16,075 nt of DNA. It comes from CAYMST01 sp964393115. Its GTDB lineage: Bacteria > Bacteroidota > Bacteroidia > Cytophagales > Cyclobacteriaceae. Position 1 is the first letter of the stretch, and each line of letters starts with the position of its first letter. The position numbers were made by a program, and so were the translations under genes. A model generated the notes under the pieces. That model had not been told where the DNA came from, searched no databases, and worked only from the letters and a program-made list of their open reading frames with translations. Where the stretch lies: contig CAYMST010000098.1 in the NCBI GenBank assembly GCA_964393115.1, positions 1 through 16,075 of the forward strand. Reading direction: 5' to 3'. Of this stretch, positions 1-6,720 are shown in pieces.

Positions 1-361
1 CTTACAGTTGGAGTCTATTCACTACGAAGGTAGATTGCGATACAGTATTGATATTTCATCTGATACATTGGATAAGAAAATTCCTCCTATGGTCATCCAG
101 TTGCTGGTTGAAAATGCGGTGAAACACGGAATTGCTAGTCTGAAAGAAGGTGGTGAAATCGTGATTAAGACCTTTCTGAAAAATAATCAAGTAACTATTC
201 TTGTTAAGAATACTGGTCGACTCGTGAAGAAAATAGGAGGAGTTGGGATCAAGAATGCATTGGAAAGGATTCGGATTCTTTTTGATACAAATCCTTCTTT
301 TAGTTTGAGTGAAGTAGATGACTGTGTCTTAGCAGAACTCAAAATTCCTGCTCGTATATGA
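1..361 (+). CDS. LytS/YpdA-type sensor histidine kinase, C-terminal part (5' end outside window)
   Basis: This is the 3' end of a histidine kinase. The reading frame is open from the first base of the window, so the true start lies upstream; the TTG at position 8 is internal. Visible residues match the end of the HisKA_7TM/LytS-type kinase: a beta strand and turn (LESIHYEGRLRYSIDI), then the ATP-binding N box (QLLVENAVKHG, with the Glu-Asn pair and His), a VKNTG strand and the G box GGVGIKNALERI. Kinases of this family autophosphorylate on a His located upstream, outside this window, and pass the phosphate to a LytTR regulator. The next gene encodes exactly such a regulator and overlaps by 4 bases (ATGA), which implies translational coupling. 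The sensor domain cannot be seen, so the signal is unknown. Confidence 0.9.
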   Translation, partial: LQLESIHYEGRLRYSIDISSDTLDKKIPPMVIQLLVENAVKHGIASLKEGGEIVIKTFLKNNQVTILVKNTGRLVKKIGGVGIKNALERIRILFDTNPSFSLSEVDDCVLAELKIPARI

Positions 362-1071
362 ATGTGTTGATAATTGACGATACCAGACTGGCGCGGAAAG
401 AACTTCGACACCTGTTGACCCAACATGAGGATATTGTAATTTTGGACGAGGCGGAGAACGCCGAAGAAGCACTACCGTTAATTGAGCAGCATAACCCTGA
501 TTTAATCTTTTTAGATATTCAAATGCCTGGCAAGAATGGTTTTGAACTTTTAGAGGAGTTATTGGAAGCTCCTGAAGTGATTTTTACAACTGCCTACAAC
601 GAATATGCGGTAAAGGCCTTTGAACATAATGCACTTGACTATTTACAAAAACCGATTGCTGACGAGCGATTAGCACTTGCCTTGGATAAAGTTAGGGCTA
701 AACTTACCCCAAAGCGCAACGAGGGAAAAGAACTGCTTTCAGAAAATAGTCGGGTATTTGTGAAGAGTGGTGAGCGGTGTTGGTTTGTTTCTTTACAAGA
801 AATAAGCCTGTTCGAAGTGTATGGTAGCTACACTCAGATATACTTTCATGGTGAAAAGCCGATGATACCAAGAACGCTAAACTATCTGGAAACACGGTTA
901 GACGCGCGCATTTTTTTCAGAGCCAACAGACAGCAAATCATCAATACCAAATGGATAAGTCGTATTGAGCCATGGTTTAGTGGTACAATCAGAATTTATC
1001 TCCAGGATGGAACAGAAGTAGAGGTCTCAAGACGTCAAACAGCAAAGTTTAAAGAGCTGATGAGTTTTTGA
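358..1071 (+). CDS. LytTR-family response regulator
   Basis: A two-component transcription regulator of 237 residues, the normal family length. Residues 1-120 form a complete receiver: acidic pair D7-D8, phosphoacceptor D53 in FLDIQMPG, T77/T78 in the FTTAY strand and K98 in LQKPI. Residues 131-237 are a LytTR DNA-binding domain, with the typical VFVKSGERCWFV, EVYGSYTQIYF, FFRANRQQIIN and VSRRQTAKF segments. All residues needed for phosphotransfer are present, so it should act as a classical phospho-regulated factor. Its ATG lies inside the stop of the kinase gene, so the two form an operon and a cognate pair. Target genes are not evident: the neighbouring genes are on the other strand and I found no obvious paired LytTR direct repeats in front of them. 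Confidence 0.95.
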   Translation: MNVLIIDDTRLARKELRHLLTQHEDIVILDEAENAEEALPLIEQHNPDLIFLDIQMPGKNGFELLEELLEAPEVIFTTAYNEYAVKAFEHNALDYLQKPIADERLALALDKVRAKLTPKRNEGKELLSENSRVFVKSGERCWFVSLQEISLFEVYGSYTQIYFHGEKPMIPRTLNYLETRLDARIFFRANRQQIINTKWISRIEPWFSGTIRIYLQDGTEVEVSRRQTAKFKELMSF

Positions 1072-1170
1072 GCGTAAATTATGTTTGTAAAACAAGGTAT
1101 ACTACTCTTTACCAATCCTTGGCATAAGCACTCATTCTATTCATGTCAACTGATGTGGAAAATATGAATT

Positions 1171-1794
1171 TCATACCGAACTGTTACGAATCGCAAATTT
1201 GACCAATCCCACAACGTTTTTAGATCTCGATTTGGCTAGTAGGTTTTTCCAATGCGTCTGTACCGTGTTTTTACTAATAAACAGTTTCTCCGATATCTCT
1301 GAGGCAGTATATTCCTCAACAATTAACCTAAGGATATCCTTTTCTCTTTTACTAATGGTGTCATGGCTTTCGGATACCGAAGCGTAACTGGAGTTATCCT
1401 TGACTTTGAAATAACGGGATCCATCTGTGAGTGAGTCTATAGCCTCGAATAATTCGCGGATACTTGCTTCTTTATTCAAGCAACCATCGATATGTCTGAT
1501 GAACATGTTTTTAGAAAGCACCGTTTGTAGGTTTGTTTCAAGGGCTAAAATTTTAATTCTTGGAAACTTAGTTTTTATCGCTTCTACAAGCTCAATTTTG
1601 GTGTTTGTAGATTCCCTAGAATTAATGATCATGATGTCGATATCATATGTGCCAATCAACTTAATGGCTTCTCTTTTATCTGTTGCTTTGAGGATATGTT
1701 GAATAGTAGCGTCTTCTGAAAGGATTTTAAATAACCCTTCGTGGAAAAGGTTATGGTCAGAAAATATGATAAGGTTAATCTTTCTGCTAAACAT
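1171..1794 (-). CDS. LuxR/NarL-type regulator with degenerate receiver domain
   Basis: A 207-residue protein with the size and order of a NarL-type response regulator. Residues 5-125 resemble a receiver, and residues 147-205 are a LuxR helix-turn-helix (ISKREKDILRLI, then SEISEKLFISKNTVQTHWKN). The receiver is atypical. The position of the phosphoacceptor Asp is N58 (in DIMIINSRE), one of the two N-terminal acidic residues is S12 (S12-D13), and the switch Thr/Ser position appears to be E86. The conserved Lys is kept (K108). Family knowledge says such pseudo-receivers are not phosphorylated and are controlled by dimerisation, ligand or expression level; that this applies here is inferred. It converges with the LytTR gene (99-base gap) and no kinase is adjacent on its strand. 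The start ATG at 1794 gives a full receiver strand, and no better start exists. Confidence 0.88.
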   Translation of the reverse strand: MFSRKINLIIFSDHNLFHEGLFKILSEDATIQHILKATDKREAIKLIGTYDIDIMIINSRESTNTKIELVEAIKTKFPRIKILALETNLQTVLSKNMFIRHIDGCLNKEASIRELFEAIDSLTDGSRYFKVKDNSSYASVSESHDTISKREKDILRLIVEEYTASEISEKLFISKNTVQTHWKNLLAKSRSKNVVGLVKFAIRNSSV

Positions 1795-2113
1795 CTTATG
1801 GATATACCTAATTAATAGTTGATTTTATAGCTCCTTTATGCACAGATTATGATATGTAATCTTCATAATACCATAAATGGCATAAGAATATTCGCACTCA
1901 TGAATCTCAAGTATTAAGGTTCTACCAATAGTCAATAAATAATGAAAAGGTTACCCTGTAAGTGTTTATACGATTTTATCTAAGACGGCATACGTTTACC
2001 TTCGATGTGTATTGATGGAAATGATATTGAGCGATATGAAATGGCTCCGATAAATACCACAGCTCCTCTGTGAGACGGAACTGTGGTTACCGTGCCTAAG
2101 TGCTGATGTCTGG
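1795..2113. other. non-coding gap between two minus-strand genes
   Basis: This 319-base stretch shows no credible gene on either strand. The half nearest the LuxR-type gene should hold its promoter and is AT-rich. It contains small dyads: AGATTA-N7-TAATCT at 1844-1862 and CCATAAATGG at 1871-1880, both possible regulator sites but weak. The half downstream of the dehydrogenase gene contains the hairpin listed at 2056-2087. No TAnnTTTG promoter match was found on the minus strand here. Confidence 0.6.
2056..2087 (-). terminator. stem-loop downstream of the dehydrogenase gene (possible terminator)
   Basis: A 7-bp perfect inverted repeat, ACCACAG and CTGTGGT, separated by 18 bases, lies 26 bases beyond the stop of the minus-strand dehydrogenase gene. 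No run of U follows on the minus strand, so it is not a standard intrinsic terminator; it could slow exonucleases at the mRNA 3' end. A competing hairpin (CACAG, 5-base loop, CTGTG at 2058-2072) shares the same left arm. Confidence 0.3.
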
Positions 2114-3016
2114 TTAGACTGCGACTTTTAACGTGTTATTTCGGTTCTTTTGGAAATACTTGGTGGCCATGATAGCCGCACAATTGATGATGTCCAGGTT
2201 GCCAGCATAGGTCGGCAACCAATCTCCTTGACCTCTAATGCTTATGGTTATCTCTAAATACCCATTGGAATATGAAGGAGTACCAATAATATGGTATCCA
2301 GGTACGTAAGTCCTAATTTCCTGAAGACGCTTGGCAAGAGGTACAAAAATTTTGGCAATATCCTGATCACCAGTCTTAACCTTAATACTCGTTAGCATAT
2401 CCGGTTTCCATTGCCCTGATTCTGTTCTTAAATCGATGGTAACATCTTTTATTCCTGTATAATGGGTAATTGCTTGGGCGGTAGTACTATAGTATTGATC
2501 GATGTTGTCCAGTGTTCCTTGTCCGACAGAATCTCTCGATAGAAAAGACGCTACACTCGCCTGCTCGATAGTTAAGTGTTTGGAGAGTACGTCTAAAATG
2601 GGAATTGAAGCCTGCCCACCGCAAGTAACCATATTAATGTTATCCGAAGTAGCGATTACATCTTGATCAATTGAAGGGACACAAAAAGGCCCAACTTTGG
2701 CAGGAGTTAGGTCTATAGCCTTAATACTTAGCGATTCAAATATCTTGGCGTGAATCAAGTGGTACTTTGCTGAAGTGGCATCAAACACTAGATCACAGAT
2801 ATCAGGAGATTCAATAAAGGCATGTATACTCTGGTCAGAGGTATTAATGCCTAGGGATCTGGCTTTTTTCATACCTAACGAATTTGAGTTCCTGCCAGCA
2901 AATAAAGTACACTGCAGGTGTTCGGCTCTCATTATTTTCAATAATAGGTCAGTGCCGATGTTTCCTGTGCCGATAATTCCGACGTTTAGTTTGGGTTGAT
3001 GCATTTTGATTTTCAT
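2114..3016 (-). CDS. acylating acetaldehyde dehydrogenase homologue (DmpF/MhpF/BphJ family), orphan
   Basis: The family oxidises acetaldehyde or similar short aldehydes to acyl-CoA using NAD(P)+ and CoA, normally as partner of the aldolase DmpG/MhpE at the end of meta-cleavage pathways. At 300 residues it has the family length. Visible motifs are the Rossmann loop GIIGTGNIGTDLL (13-25), FDATSA (78-83), IDLTPAKVGP (101-110), the catalytic Cys region MVTCGGQ with C132, GQGTLDNID (165-173), YVPGY (237-241) and LPTYAGNLDI (267-276). Two differences stand out. The loop after the second strand reads AGRNSNSLG instead of the usual GIDPxSDG, which suggests NADP(H) preference. The MRDTV segment of classical members reads MLTSI, apparently lacking the Asp. 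No aldolase, hydratase or dioxygenase gene is in the window, so the substrate is unknown. M5 (codon 3002-3004) is an alternative start. Confidence 0.85.
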   Translation of the reverse strand: MKIKMHQPKLNVGIIGTGNIGTDLLLKIMRAEHLQCTLFAGRNSNSLGMKKARSLGINTSDQSIHAFIESPDICDLVFDATSAKYHLIHAKIFESLSIKAIDLTPAKVGPFCVPSIDQDVIATSDNINMVTCGGQASIPILDVLSKHLTIEQASVASFLSRDSVGQGTLDNIDQYYSTTAQAITHYTGIKDVTIDLRTESGQWKPDMLTSIKVKTGDQDIAKIFVPLAKRLQEIRTYVPGYHIIGTPSYSNGYLEITISIRGQGDWLPTYAGNLDIINCAAIMATKYFQKNRNNTLKVAV

Positions 3017-3080
3017 TTTTAGTTATCAGAAGATGTTGAGGATATGGGTAATGGTTGGACACTTAACACATTACCTGAGG

Positions 3081-3088
3081 CAAAGCTA
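3081..3088 (-). promoter_or_regulatory. candidate -7 element for the dehydrogenase gene
   Basis: Read on the minus strand the bases are TAGCTTTG, an exact match to the Bacteroidota -7 consensus TAnnTTTG, 64 bases upstream of the dehydrogenase ATG. No good TTTG element stands at the expected upstream distance; a dyad and an 18-base palindrome occupy that place instead. A chance match in a region of this size is possible. Confidence 0.4.
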
Positions 3089-3109
3089 TTTGGTCGGTAA
3101 ACCAAGCAC

Positions 3110-3127
3110 ATCACCATATATGGTGAT
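3110..3127. promoter_or_regulatory. 18-base perfect palindrome, putative operator
   Basis: ATCACCATATATGGTGAT reads identically on both strands. It lies 21 bases upstream of the candidate minus-strand -7 element, so it would cover the -33 region of the dehydrogenase promoter, a usual place for a repressor or activator site. A second imperfect dyad, TTGGT-N6-ACCAA at 3090-3105, lies between the two. The regulator is unknown. Confidence 0.5.
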
Positions 3128-3274
3128 TTACAGTAGTACCAGATAATTTATCCAGTAGTTGATCAAAACGATTTGAGACCATTTTAAACAATCCCTCCCC
3201 TTGATAGCTACTTATACCCTAATGGCCGAAAATTGAGCAAAAGTCGAAACGCTTTAAAAATCGAAAAAGAAAAT

Positions 3275-3282
3275 TATATTTG
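3275..3282 (+). promoter_or_regulatory. candidate -7 element for the glycosyltransferase gene
   Basis: TATATTTG matches TAnnTTTG exactly in an A-rich stretch upstream of the glycosyltransferase. Transcription would begin near 3290, giving a leader of roughly 145 bases that opens with a 6-bp hairpin (GCATCA, 9-base loop, TGATGC; 3287-3307). No clear -33 TTG is at the usual distance, so the call is tentative. Confidence 0.35.
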
Positions 3283-3435
3283 TTGGGCATCACTAAAAAA
3301 ATGATGCATAATAAATTGCCAAGAGGATTAAGCGAAAAGACTCAAAGTAGCTAGAGTTGATAGGTTATTTCATAAACGTCAACGATAACTATTAAAAATT
3401 ACACACTTTGAGCTGGCTGTGCCATACTAATCATT

Positions 3436-4149
3436 ATGTCATTTAAGAAATTATCAATACTCATACCTGTCTATAACGAGGAGGATTCAGTTCTGGAAAT
3501 ACTAGATGCCGTAGATCAAGTAGAGCTCGTAAATGGTATAACGAAGGAACTGATCATCGTAAATGACTGCTCCACTGATCATACATCAGATCGCGTTAGA
3601 ACCTACATGGAAGAGCATCCCAATCTTGATATTCATTTTTTCGAACACGAAAAGAATATGGGAAAAGGAGCAGCACTGCATACTGCGATAGATAAGGCAT
3701 CGGGTGAGTATTGCGTGGTACAGGATGCTGACTTAGAATATGATCCTGAGGAGTATAACAAACTCATTTTTCCAGTGCTAAAAGCTGGGGCTGATGTAGT
3801 ATATGGATCAAGGTTTATTGGGCAAAACCCTCACAGGATTTTGTTCTTTTGGCATACGCTCGGAAATAAGTTTCTCACATTTCTTTGTAATGCCTTTACC
3901 AATCTAAACCTAACAGATATGGAGACGTGTTACAAGCTAATTCGGACCGAGCCTCTGAAAAAGCTAACCCTAAAAGAGAAGCGATTTGGGTTTGAGGTAG
4001 AGGTAACCGCGAAGCTTTCTCGAATACCAGAAATAGTGATATATGAAGTTGGTATTTCTTATTATGGAAGAACCTATGCTGAGGGGAAGAAGATAAACTG
4101 GAAGGATGGGGTTAGAGCCATTTATTGTATTTTTAAGTACGGTATTTAA
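3436..4149 (+). CDS. family 2 glycosyltransferase, polyprenyl-phosphate mannosyl/glucosyltransferase (DPM1) type
   Basis: A soluble, cytoplasm-facing GT-A enzyme of 237 residues without transmembrane segments. It most resembles DPM1-like enzymes, which move a sugar from a nucleotide donor to a polyprenyl phosphate at the inner membrane. Residues 6-15 form the first strand (LSILIPVYNE), NDCSTDHT (43-50) holds the nucleotide-binding Asp D44, DADLEYDP (97-104) is the metal-binding DxD, and GSRF (124-127), DMETCYK (161-167) and RFGFEVEVTAKL (183-194) match the acceptor side of the family. The C-terminal part (EVGISYYGRTYAEGKK) is typical too. A lipid-linked sugar product would suit the GT-C-like membrane protein on the facing strand, since GT-C enzymes use such donors, but the pairing is inferred. 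The sugar cannot be told from the sequence. Confidence 0.93.
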   Translation: MSFKKLSILIPVYNEEDSVLEILDAVDQVELVNGITKELIIVNDCSTDHTSDRVRTYMEEHPNLDIHFFEHEKNMGKGAALHTAIDKASGEYCVVQDADLEYDPEEYNKLIFPVLKAGADVVYGSRFIGQNPHRILFFWHTLGNKFLTFLCNAFTNLNLTDMETCYKLIRTEPLKKLTLKEKRFGFEVEVTAKLSRIPEIVIYEVGISYYGRTYAEGKKINWKDGVRAIYCIFKYGI

Positions 4150-4240
4150 CGCCTAGAAAGATCTCCCTCATTGGATTTTTGGTTTTTAAGACTAAAAGCG
4201 AAGGTCGAAAATCACATGCTTCTAGGTGGGGTTTGGGTGT

Positions 4241-5674
4241 TTAGTTCGTATTTTTAGTATCAACTGGTAGTGTCGTTTGTAACCAGTCTAATAGTAGACG
4301 GGATAGAGGGTTTACGACAATTACGGCAATTAGAAGTGGGAACAAACCAAAAATCCCACGCTTATATCCAGCTGTGATATAAAGGTTTAATCCACTCAAC
4401 TCTCCAGTAGCCAAGAAATAATAGAAAGAAGCATAAATAAACCAAGCCGCAACTGTATAAAAAAACAAGGGATAAACACTTCTGTTGAAAAATGGCTTTT
4501 TTATAAAAAACAAGACAATACACAACGCGCCTACTCCAATAAATGTATAAACAAGGATGCCGTAATAATTTGGAGAAAGAGTCACCTGTTTCACAAGGTC
4601 CCATAGGTGATCCCACTTACCCTCTGTTTGCGACAAACTAATTTTTTGACGCCATCTATTAGCCTCCAGATAGTATTTGATGTAAGAGTTCCAAAGGAGA
4701 TAAATAGATATGGATGGTAAACTGATCAGTGCTGTTTTGACGATGTTACTCGAAGAAAACAATGGAGTGTTGTCTTTACTTCTAAATAATTTGATCAGTA
4801 AGAAAACCCCAATGACCAGATTATAGATGATCATTTCTGATCGAGCCCATGCACCCAGACCTAGAAAGAGAGCGGAAAGCCAGAAATATCGTGATTCATC
4901 CGTTCGGTACCAGATGAAGAAGGATAGTATGGCTGTACAGGTATAGAATGCCATGGGGACATTAGTCATGTGCATAGCTGATTGAGCCATAAACTCAGGT
5001 ATGGTTGTCAAAAGAAAGACTCCTAACGCAGCACTTAAATTATTACCATCAGATAACTTCCTTAACAACGCAAAAAGCGTAATTGACAAAGATATTAGAA
5101 AAAGAGGTTGTACGATCTTTGAGAGCTCAAACCCTGAGATATAAAAGTAGCTCATGCTCAGTGGAAGCAGCGGAGTATATAGTGATCGAACTGTAATAAA
5201 CTTGGGCTGTTCTAAGAAGAGTGAGCTTCTGAAATGTCCTTCGCTGGCAGTCGCTTTGGCTATAAAATCATAGCCGTCGACACTATCTGGATGAAAAACA
5301 GGCCAGAATAACGCCTTTGTACTGATCCCGTAGATCATGTAACCAGCCATTCCCAATAAAACCCAAAAAGCAGCATTGTTATTTAGAAATATATTCGAGT
5401 CAACGCTGACATTACTGCCAAGTTGGTGATACCTTTTTTTTATTAAATTGTAAACGGTACTCGCAACAACCAAAAAACCAGCACAGGCATAAACGGAAAA
5501 CACATTTAGAGAAACTTGAAATAAGAAATCTATTAAGAACATCACCACGGTTAGTAGCGAAATCCCTAAAACAGCACTAATCCCTATGATTTCCAGAATG
5601 TTAAACTTAGGTGATACCAATAATAGAATATTGAATCCCAACAGGAATATGATAAGTATTGATATGATCTCCAT
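4241..5674 (-). CDS. polytopic membrane protein, GT-C-like glycosyltransferase
   Basis: A 477-residue inner-membrane protein with about 11-12 predicted spans, for example 1-20, 27-50, 57-77, 100-122, 186-205, 213-230, 238-256, 262-296, 312-330, 373-391, 398-420 and 440-457. Its architecture is that of the GT-C superfamily (ArnT/PMT/GT83-like), which transfers sugars from polyprenyl phosphates on the periplasmic side. Supporting features are the acidic first large loop HPDSVDGYDFIAKA (128-141; D130 or D133 could be the catalytic acid), the RSLYTPLLPLSMSYFY segment (163-178), and GLGAWARSEMIIY (272-284), which resembles the conserved Arg/Glu helix of the group. The large soluble C-terminal domain of ArnT-like enzymes is absent; the gene 30 bases upstream may supply it. 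Family assignment rests on pattern only; donor and acceptor are unknown. Confidence 0.65.
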   Translation of the reverse strand: MEIISILIIFLLGFNILLLVSPKFNILEIIGISAVLGISLLTVVMFLIDFLFQVSLNVFSVYACAGFLVVASTVYNLIKKRYHQLGSNVSVDSNIFLNNNAAFWVLLGMAGYMIYGISTKALFWPVFHPDSVDGYDFIAKATASEGHFRSSLFLEQPKFITVRSLYTPLLPLSMSYFYISGFELSKIVQPLFLISLSITLFALLRKLSDGNNLSAALGVFLLTTIPEFMAQSAMHMTNVPMAFYTCTAILSFFIWYRTDESRYFWLSALFLGLGAWARSEMIIYNLVIGVFLLIKLFRSKDNTPLFSSSNIVKTALISLPSISIYLLWNSYIKYYLEANRWRQKISLSQTEGKWDHLWDLVKQVTLSPNYYGILVYTFIGVGALCIVLFFIKKPFFNRSVYPLFFYTVAAWFIYASFYYFLATGELSGLNLYITAGYKRGIFGLFPLLIAVIVVNPLSRLLLDWLQTTLPVDTKNTN

Positions 5675-5704
5675 GTGCTAAGAACTCTACTTTTAGTCGG
5701 ATGA

Positions 5705-6241
5705 TTATAATTTAATTATAGTAAACTCTGGTGATTTGGCCGGGTCTACTTTATAGGGAAGTAAATCGTATCCTTTTCTATTGATAATAGCCAAATGGGT
5801 AAATACTCCTTCTTTATACAAAGAATCGAAGGCAGGGTTATGGGCAGAGATAGCTCTTCTCGGGTATAAGTAGTAGGATTTCCATCTATCGTTTGCCATT
5901 TCCACCCGGATACCTTTTAAGCCTTTGTAGTCGTCATACTTCGGGAATAGTATGTAGGCAGAGTCAGGAGTGTTTTTTTTGACGTAGTTTAGGTATTTTA
6001 ACTGAAACCCTGACTTGGCTTCCAATCTTTGGTCAACAGTCAATTCTTTGTTTTTTTCAATGACTTCAAGGTTACTCTTCACTAAACGATAGATCCAAGA
6101 AATACCAGGATTGTCTTGCATGACATTATAGAGGAGTAAGACTAGAACTAGAGCAATCGCCGACTTTAGAAAGTACTGTCTTTTCGGTGGTTTGGCTTCA
6201 ACTTTTTTTTCAGCGGCCTTTTTTTTCTTTGGTTTGCCCAT
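5705..6241 (-). CDS. single-span membrane protein with lysine-rich N-terminus and periplasmic domain
   Basis: I do not recognise a named family. The 178-residue protein starts with a Lys-rich cytoplasmic tail (MGKPKKKKAAEKK), has one membrane span (about 27-41, SAIALVLVLLLYNVM) and then a domain of about 135 residues outside the membrane. The segments PDSAYILFP (92-100), YYLYPRRAI (123-131) and FTHLAIINRKGYDLLPY (147-163) recall the soluble periplasmic part found at the end of some Bacteroidota GT-C proteins. It lies 30 bases upstream of the GT-C-like gene on the same strand, so the two probably form an operon and perhaps a complex. I chose the ATG at 6241 over one at 6304, because the extra 21 residues would place non-hydrophobic sequence before the Lys-rich tail and because a promoter-like element lies between the two starts. 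Confidence 0.7.
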   Translation of the reverse strand: MGKPKKKKAAEKKVEAKPPKRQYFLKSAIALVLVLLLYNVMQDNPGISWIYRLVKSNLEVIEKNKELTVDQRLEAKSGFQLKYLNYVKKNTPDSAYILFPKYDDYKGLKGIRVEMANDRWKSYYLYPRRAISAHNPAFDSLYKEGVFTHLAIINRKGYDLLPYKVDPAKSPEFTIIKL

Positions 6242-6267
6242 AGATCCGTGTTCAATACAAATTGGTT

Positions 6268-6275
6268 CAAACTTA
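6268..6275 (-). promoter_or_regulatory. candidate -7 element for the membrane-protein operon
   Basis: The minus strand reads TAAGTTTG, matching TAnnTTTG, 26 bases upstream of the ATG at 6241. It lies between the two possible starts of the downstream gene and so favours the shorter protein. A TTTG is present further up (6302-6305) but about 26 bases away, longer than the usual spacing of about 20. Confidence 0.4.
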
Positions 6276-6320
6276 ATAAAAATAAGTCGACCGGAATCAG
6301 GCAAATATGTTTTTAGAACT

Positions 6321-6348
6321 TTAGTACGTGTTTTACGATTAGCACGTA
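6321..6348. repeat. short direct/inverted repeat in the operon upstream region
   Basis: TTAGTACGTG (6321-6330) and TTAGCACGTA (6339/6340-6349) are near-direct repeats offset by 19 bases, and their TACGTG and CACGTA cores also form an inverted repeat with a 12-base spacer. The pair lies about 46 bases above the candidate -7 element of the membrane-protein operon, so a regulator site is possible. Confidence 0.35.
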
Positions 6349-6351
6349 TTC

Positions 6352-6720
6352 CCTTGCACTTAGTGGTAGACTAGATGTTTAAGGTTTTGTCCTATCTAAA
6401 TTGCCCCATTCATTAGTCTTGAGCTTATCGATCCAGTGGAAGCTAATAAAATGCGATGGATGCGCCCTGGGTTGTTTTTTAGCAATAGTAAATAGCTAGT
6501 AATTGTATTATGGTCATCAGTTTGGGGAAAAGGAAACGCCTTGACATTTTGAAGAATAATAAGGTTAGATGAACTGAACATTCATACACCCATTTACTAA
6601 CTTATGGCATGTTGAAAAACGCAAAAAAAGGGTTAATGGATTGAAATAGCAGGATTTCATCAATGGATTTCTTAGCAATGTGCAAGGTTTTTTAGAGTAA
6701 GGCACCAATATCCTTGCACT
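6352..6720. repeat. three copies of CCTTGCAC(T)
   Basis: CCTTGCACT occurs at 6352-6360 and 6712-6720, exactly 360 bases apart, and the inverted form GTGCAAGG at 6680-6687. The last two form an 8-bp inverted repeat with a 24-base loop; the first and second could be the ends of a 336-base element, but similarity stops after 8 bases and no target duplication is visible. Confidence 0.45.

Larger units (their letters stand above)
3017..3435. other. divergent intergenic region with palindrome and promoter-like elements
   Basis: A 419-base region between the divergent dehydrogenase (-) and glycosyltransferase (+) genes. It must hold both promoters. No protein gene is credible. It contains a minus-strand -7-like element (3081-3088), a dyad TTGGT-N6-ACCAA (3090-3105), a perfect 18-base palindrome (3110-3127), a plus-strand -7-like element (3275-3282), and a small hairpin (3287-3307) at the start of what would be an approximately 145-base leader to the glycosyltransferase. 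The individual sites are listed separately. Confidence 0.6.

Noticed and set aside
4152..4226. CCTAGAA and TTCTAGG inverted repeat between the two convergent genes, as a shared terminator
   Set aside because: The 61-base loop is too long for an intrinsic terminator and no U-tract is in the right place.
6242..6304. Longer N-terminus for the single-span membrane protein, starting at 6304
   Set aside because: It would place 21 unrelated residues before the Lys-rich tail and would start upstream of the promoter-like element at 6268-6275; the ATG at 6241 fits better.
6396..6581. Possible 61-codon gene on the minus strand
   Set aside because: Composition looks random and there is no supporting context or promoter.
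6352..6687. Miniature inverted-repeat element bounded by CCTTGCAC and GTGCAAGG
   Set aside because: The terminal similarity stops after 8 bases, there is no target-site duplication, and a third copy of the motif lies outside. Kept only as an unexplained repeat.
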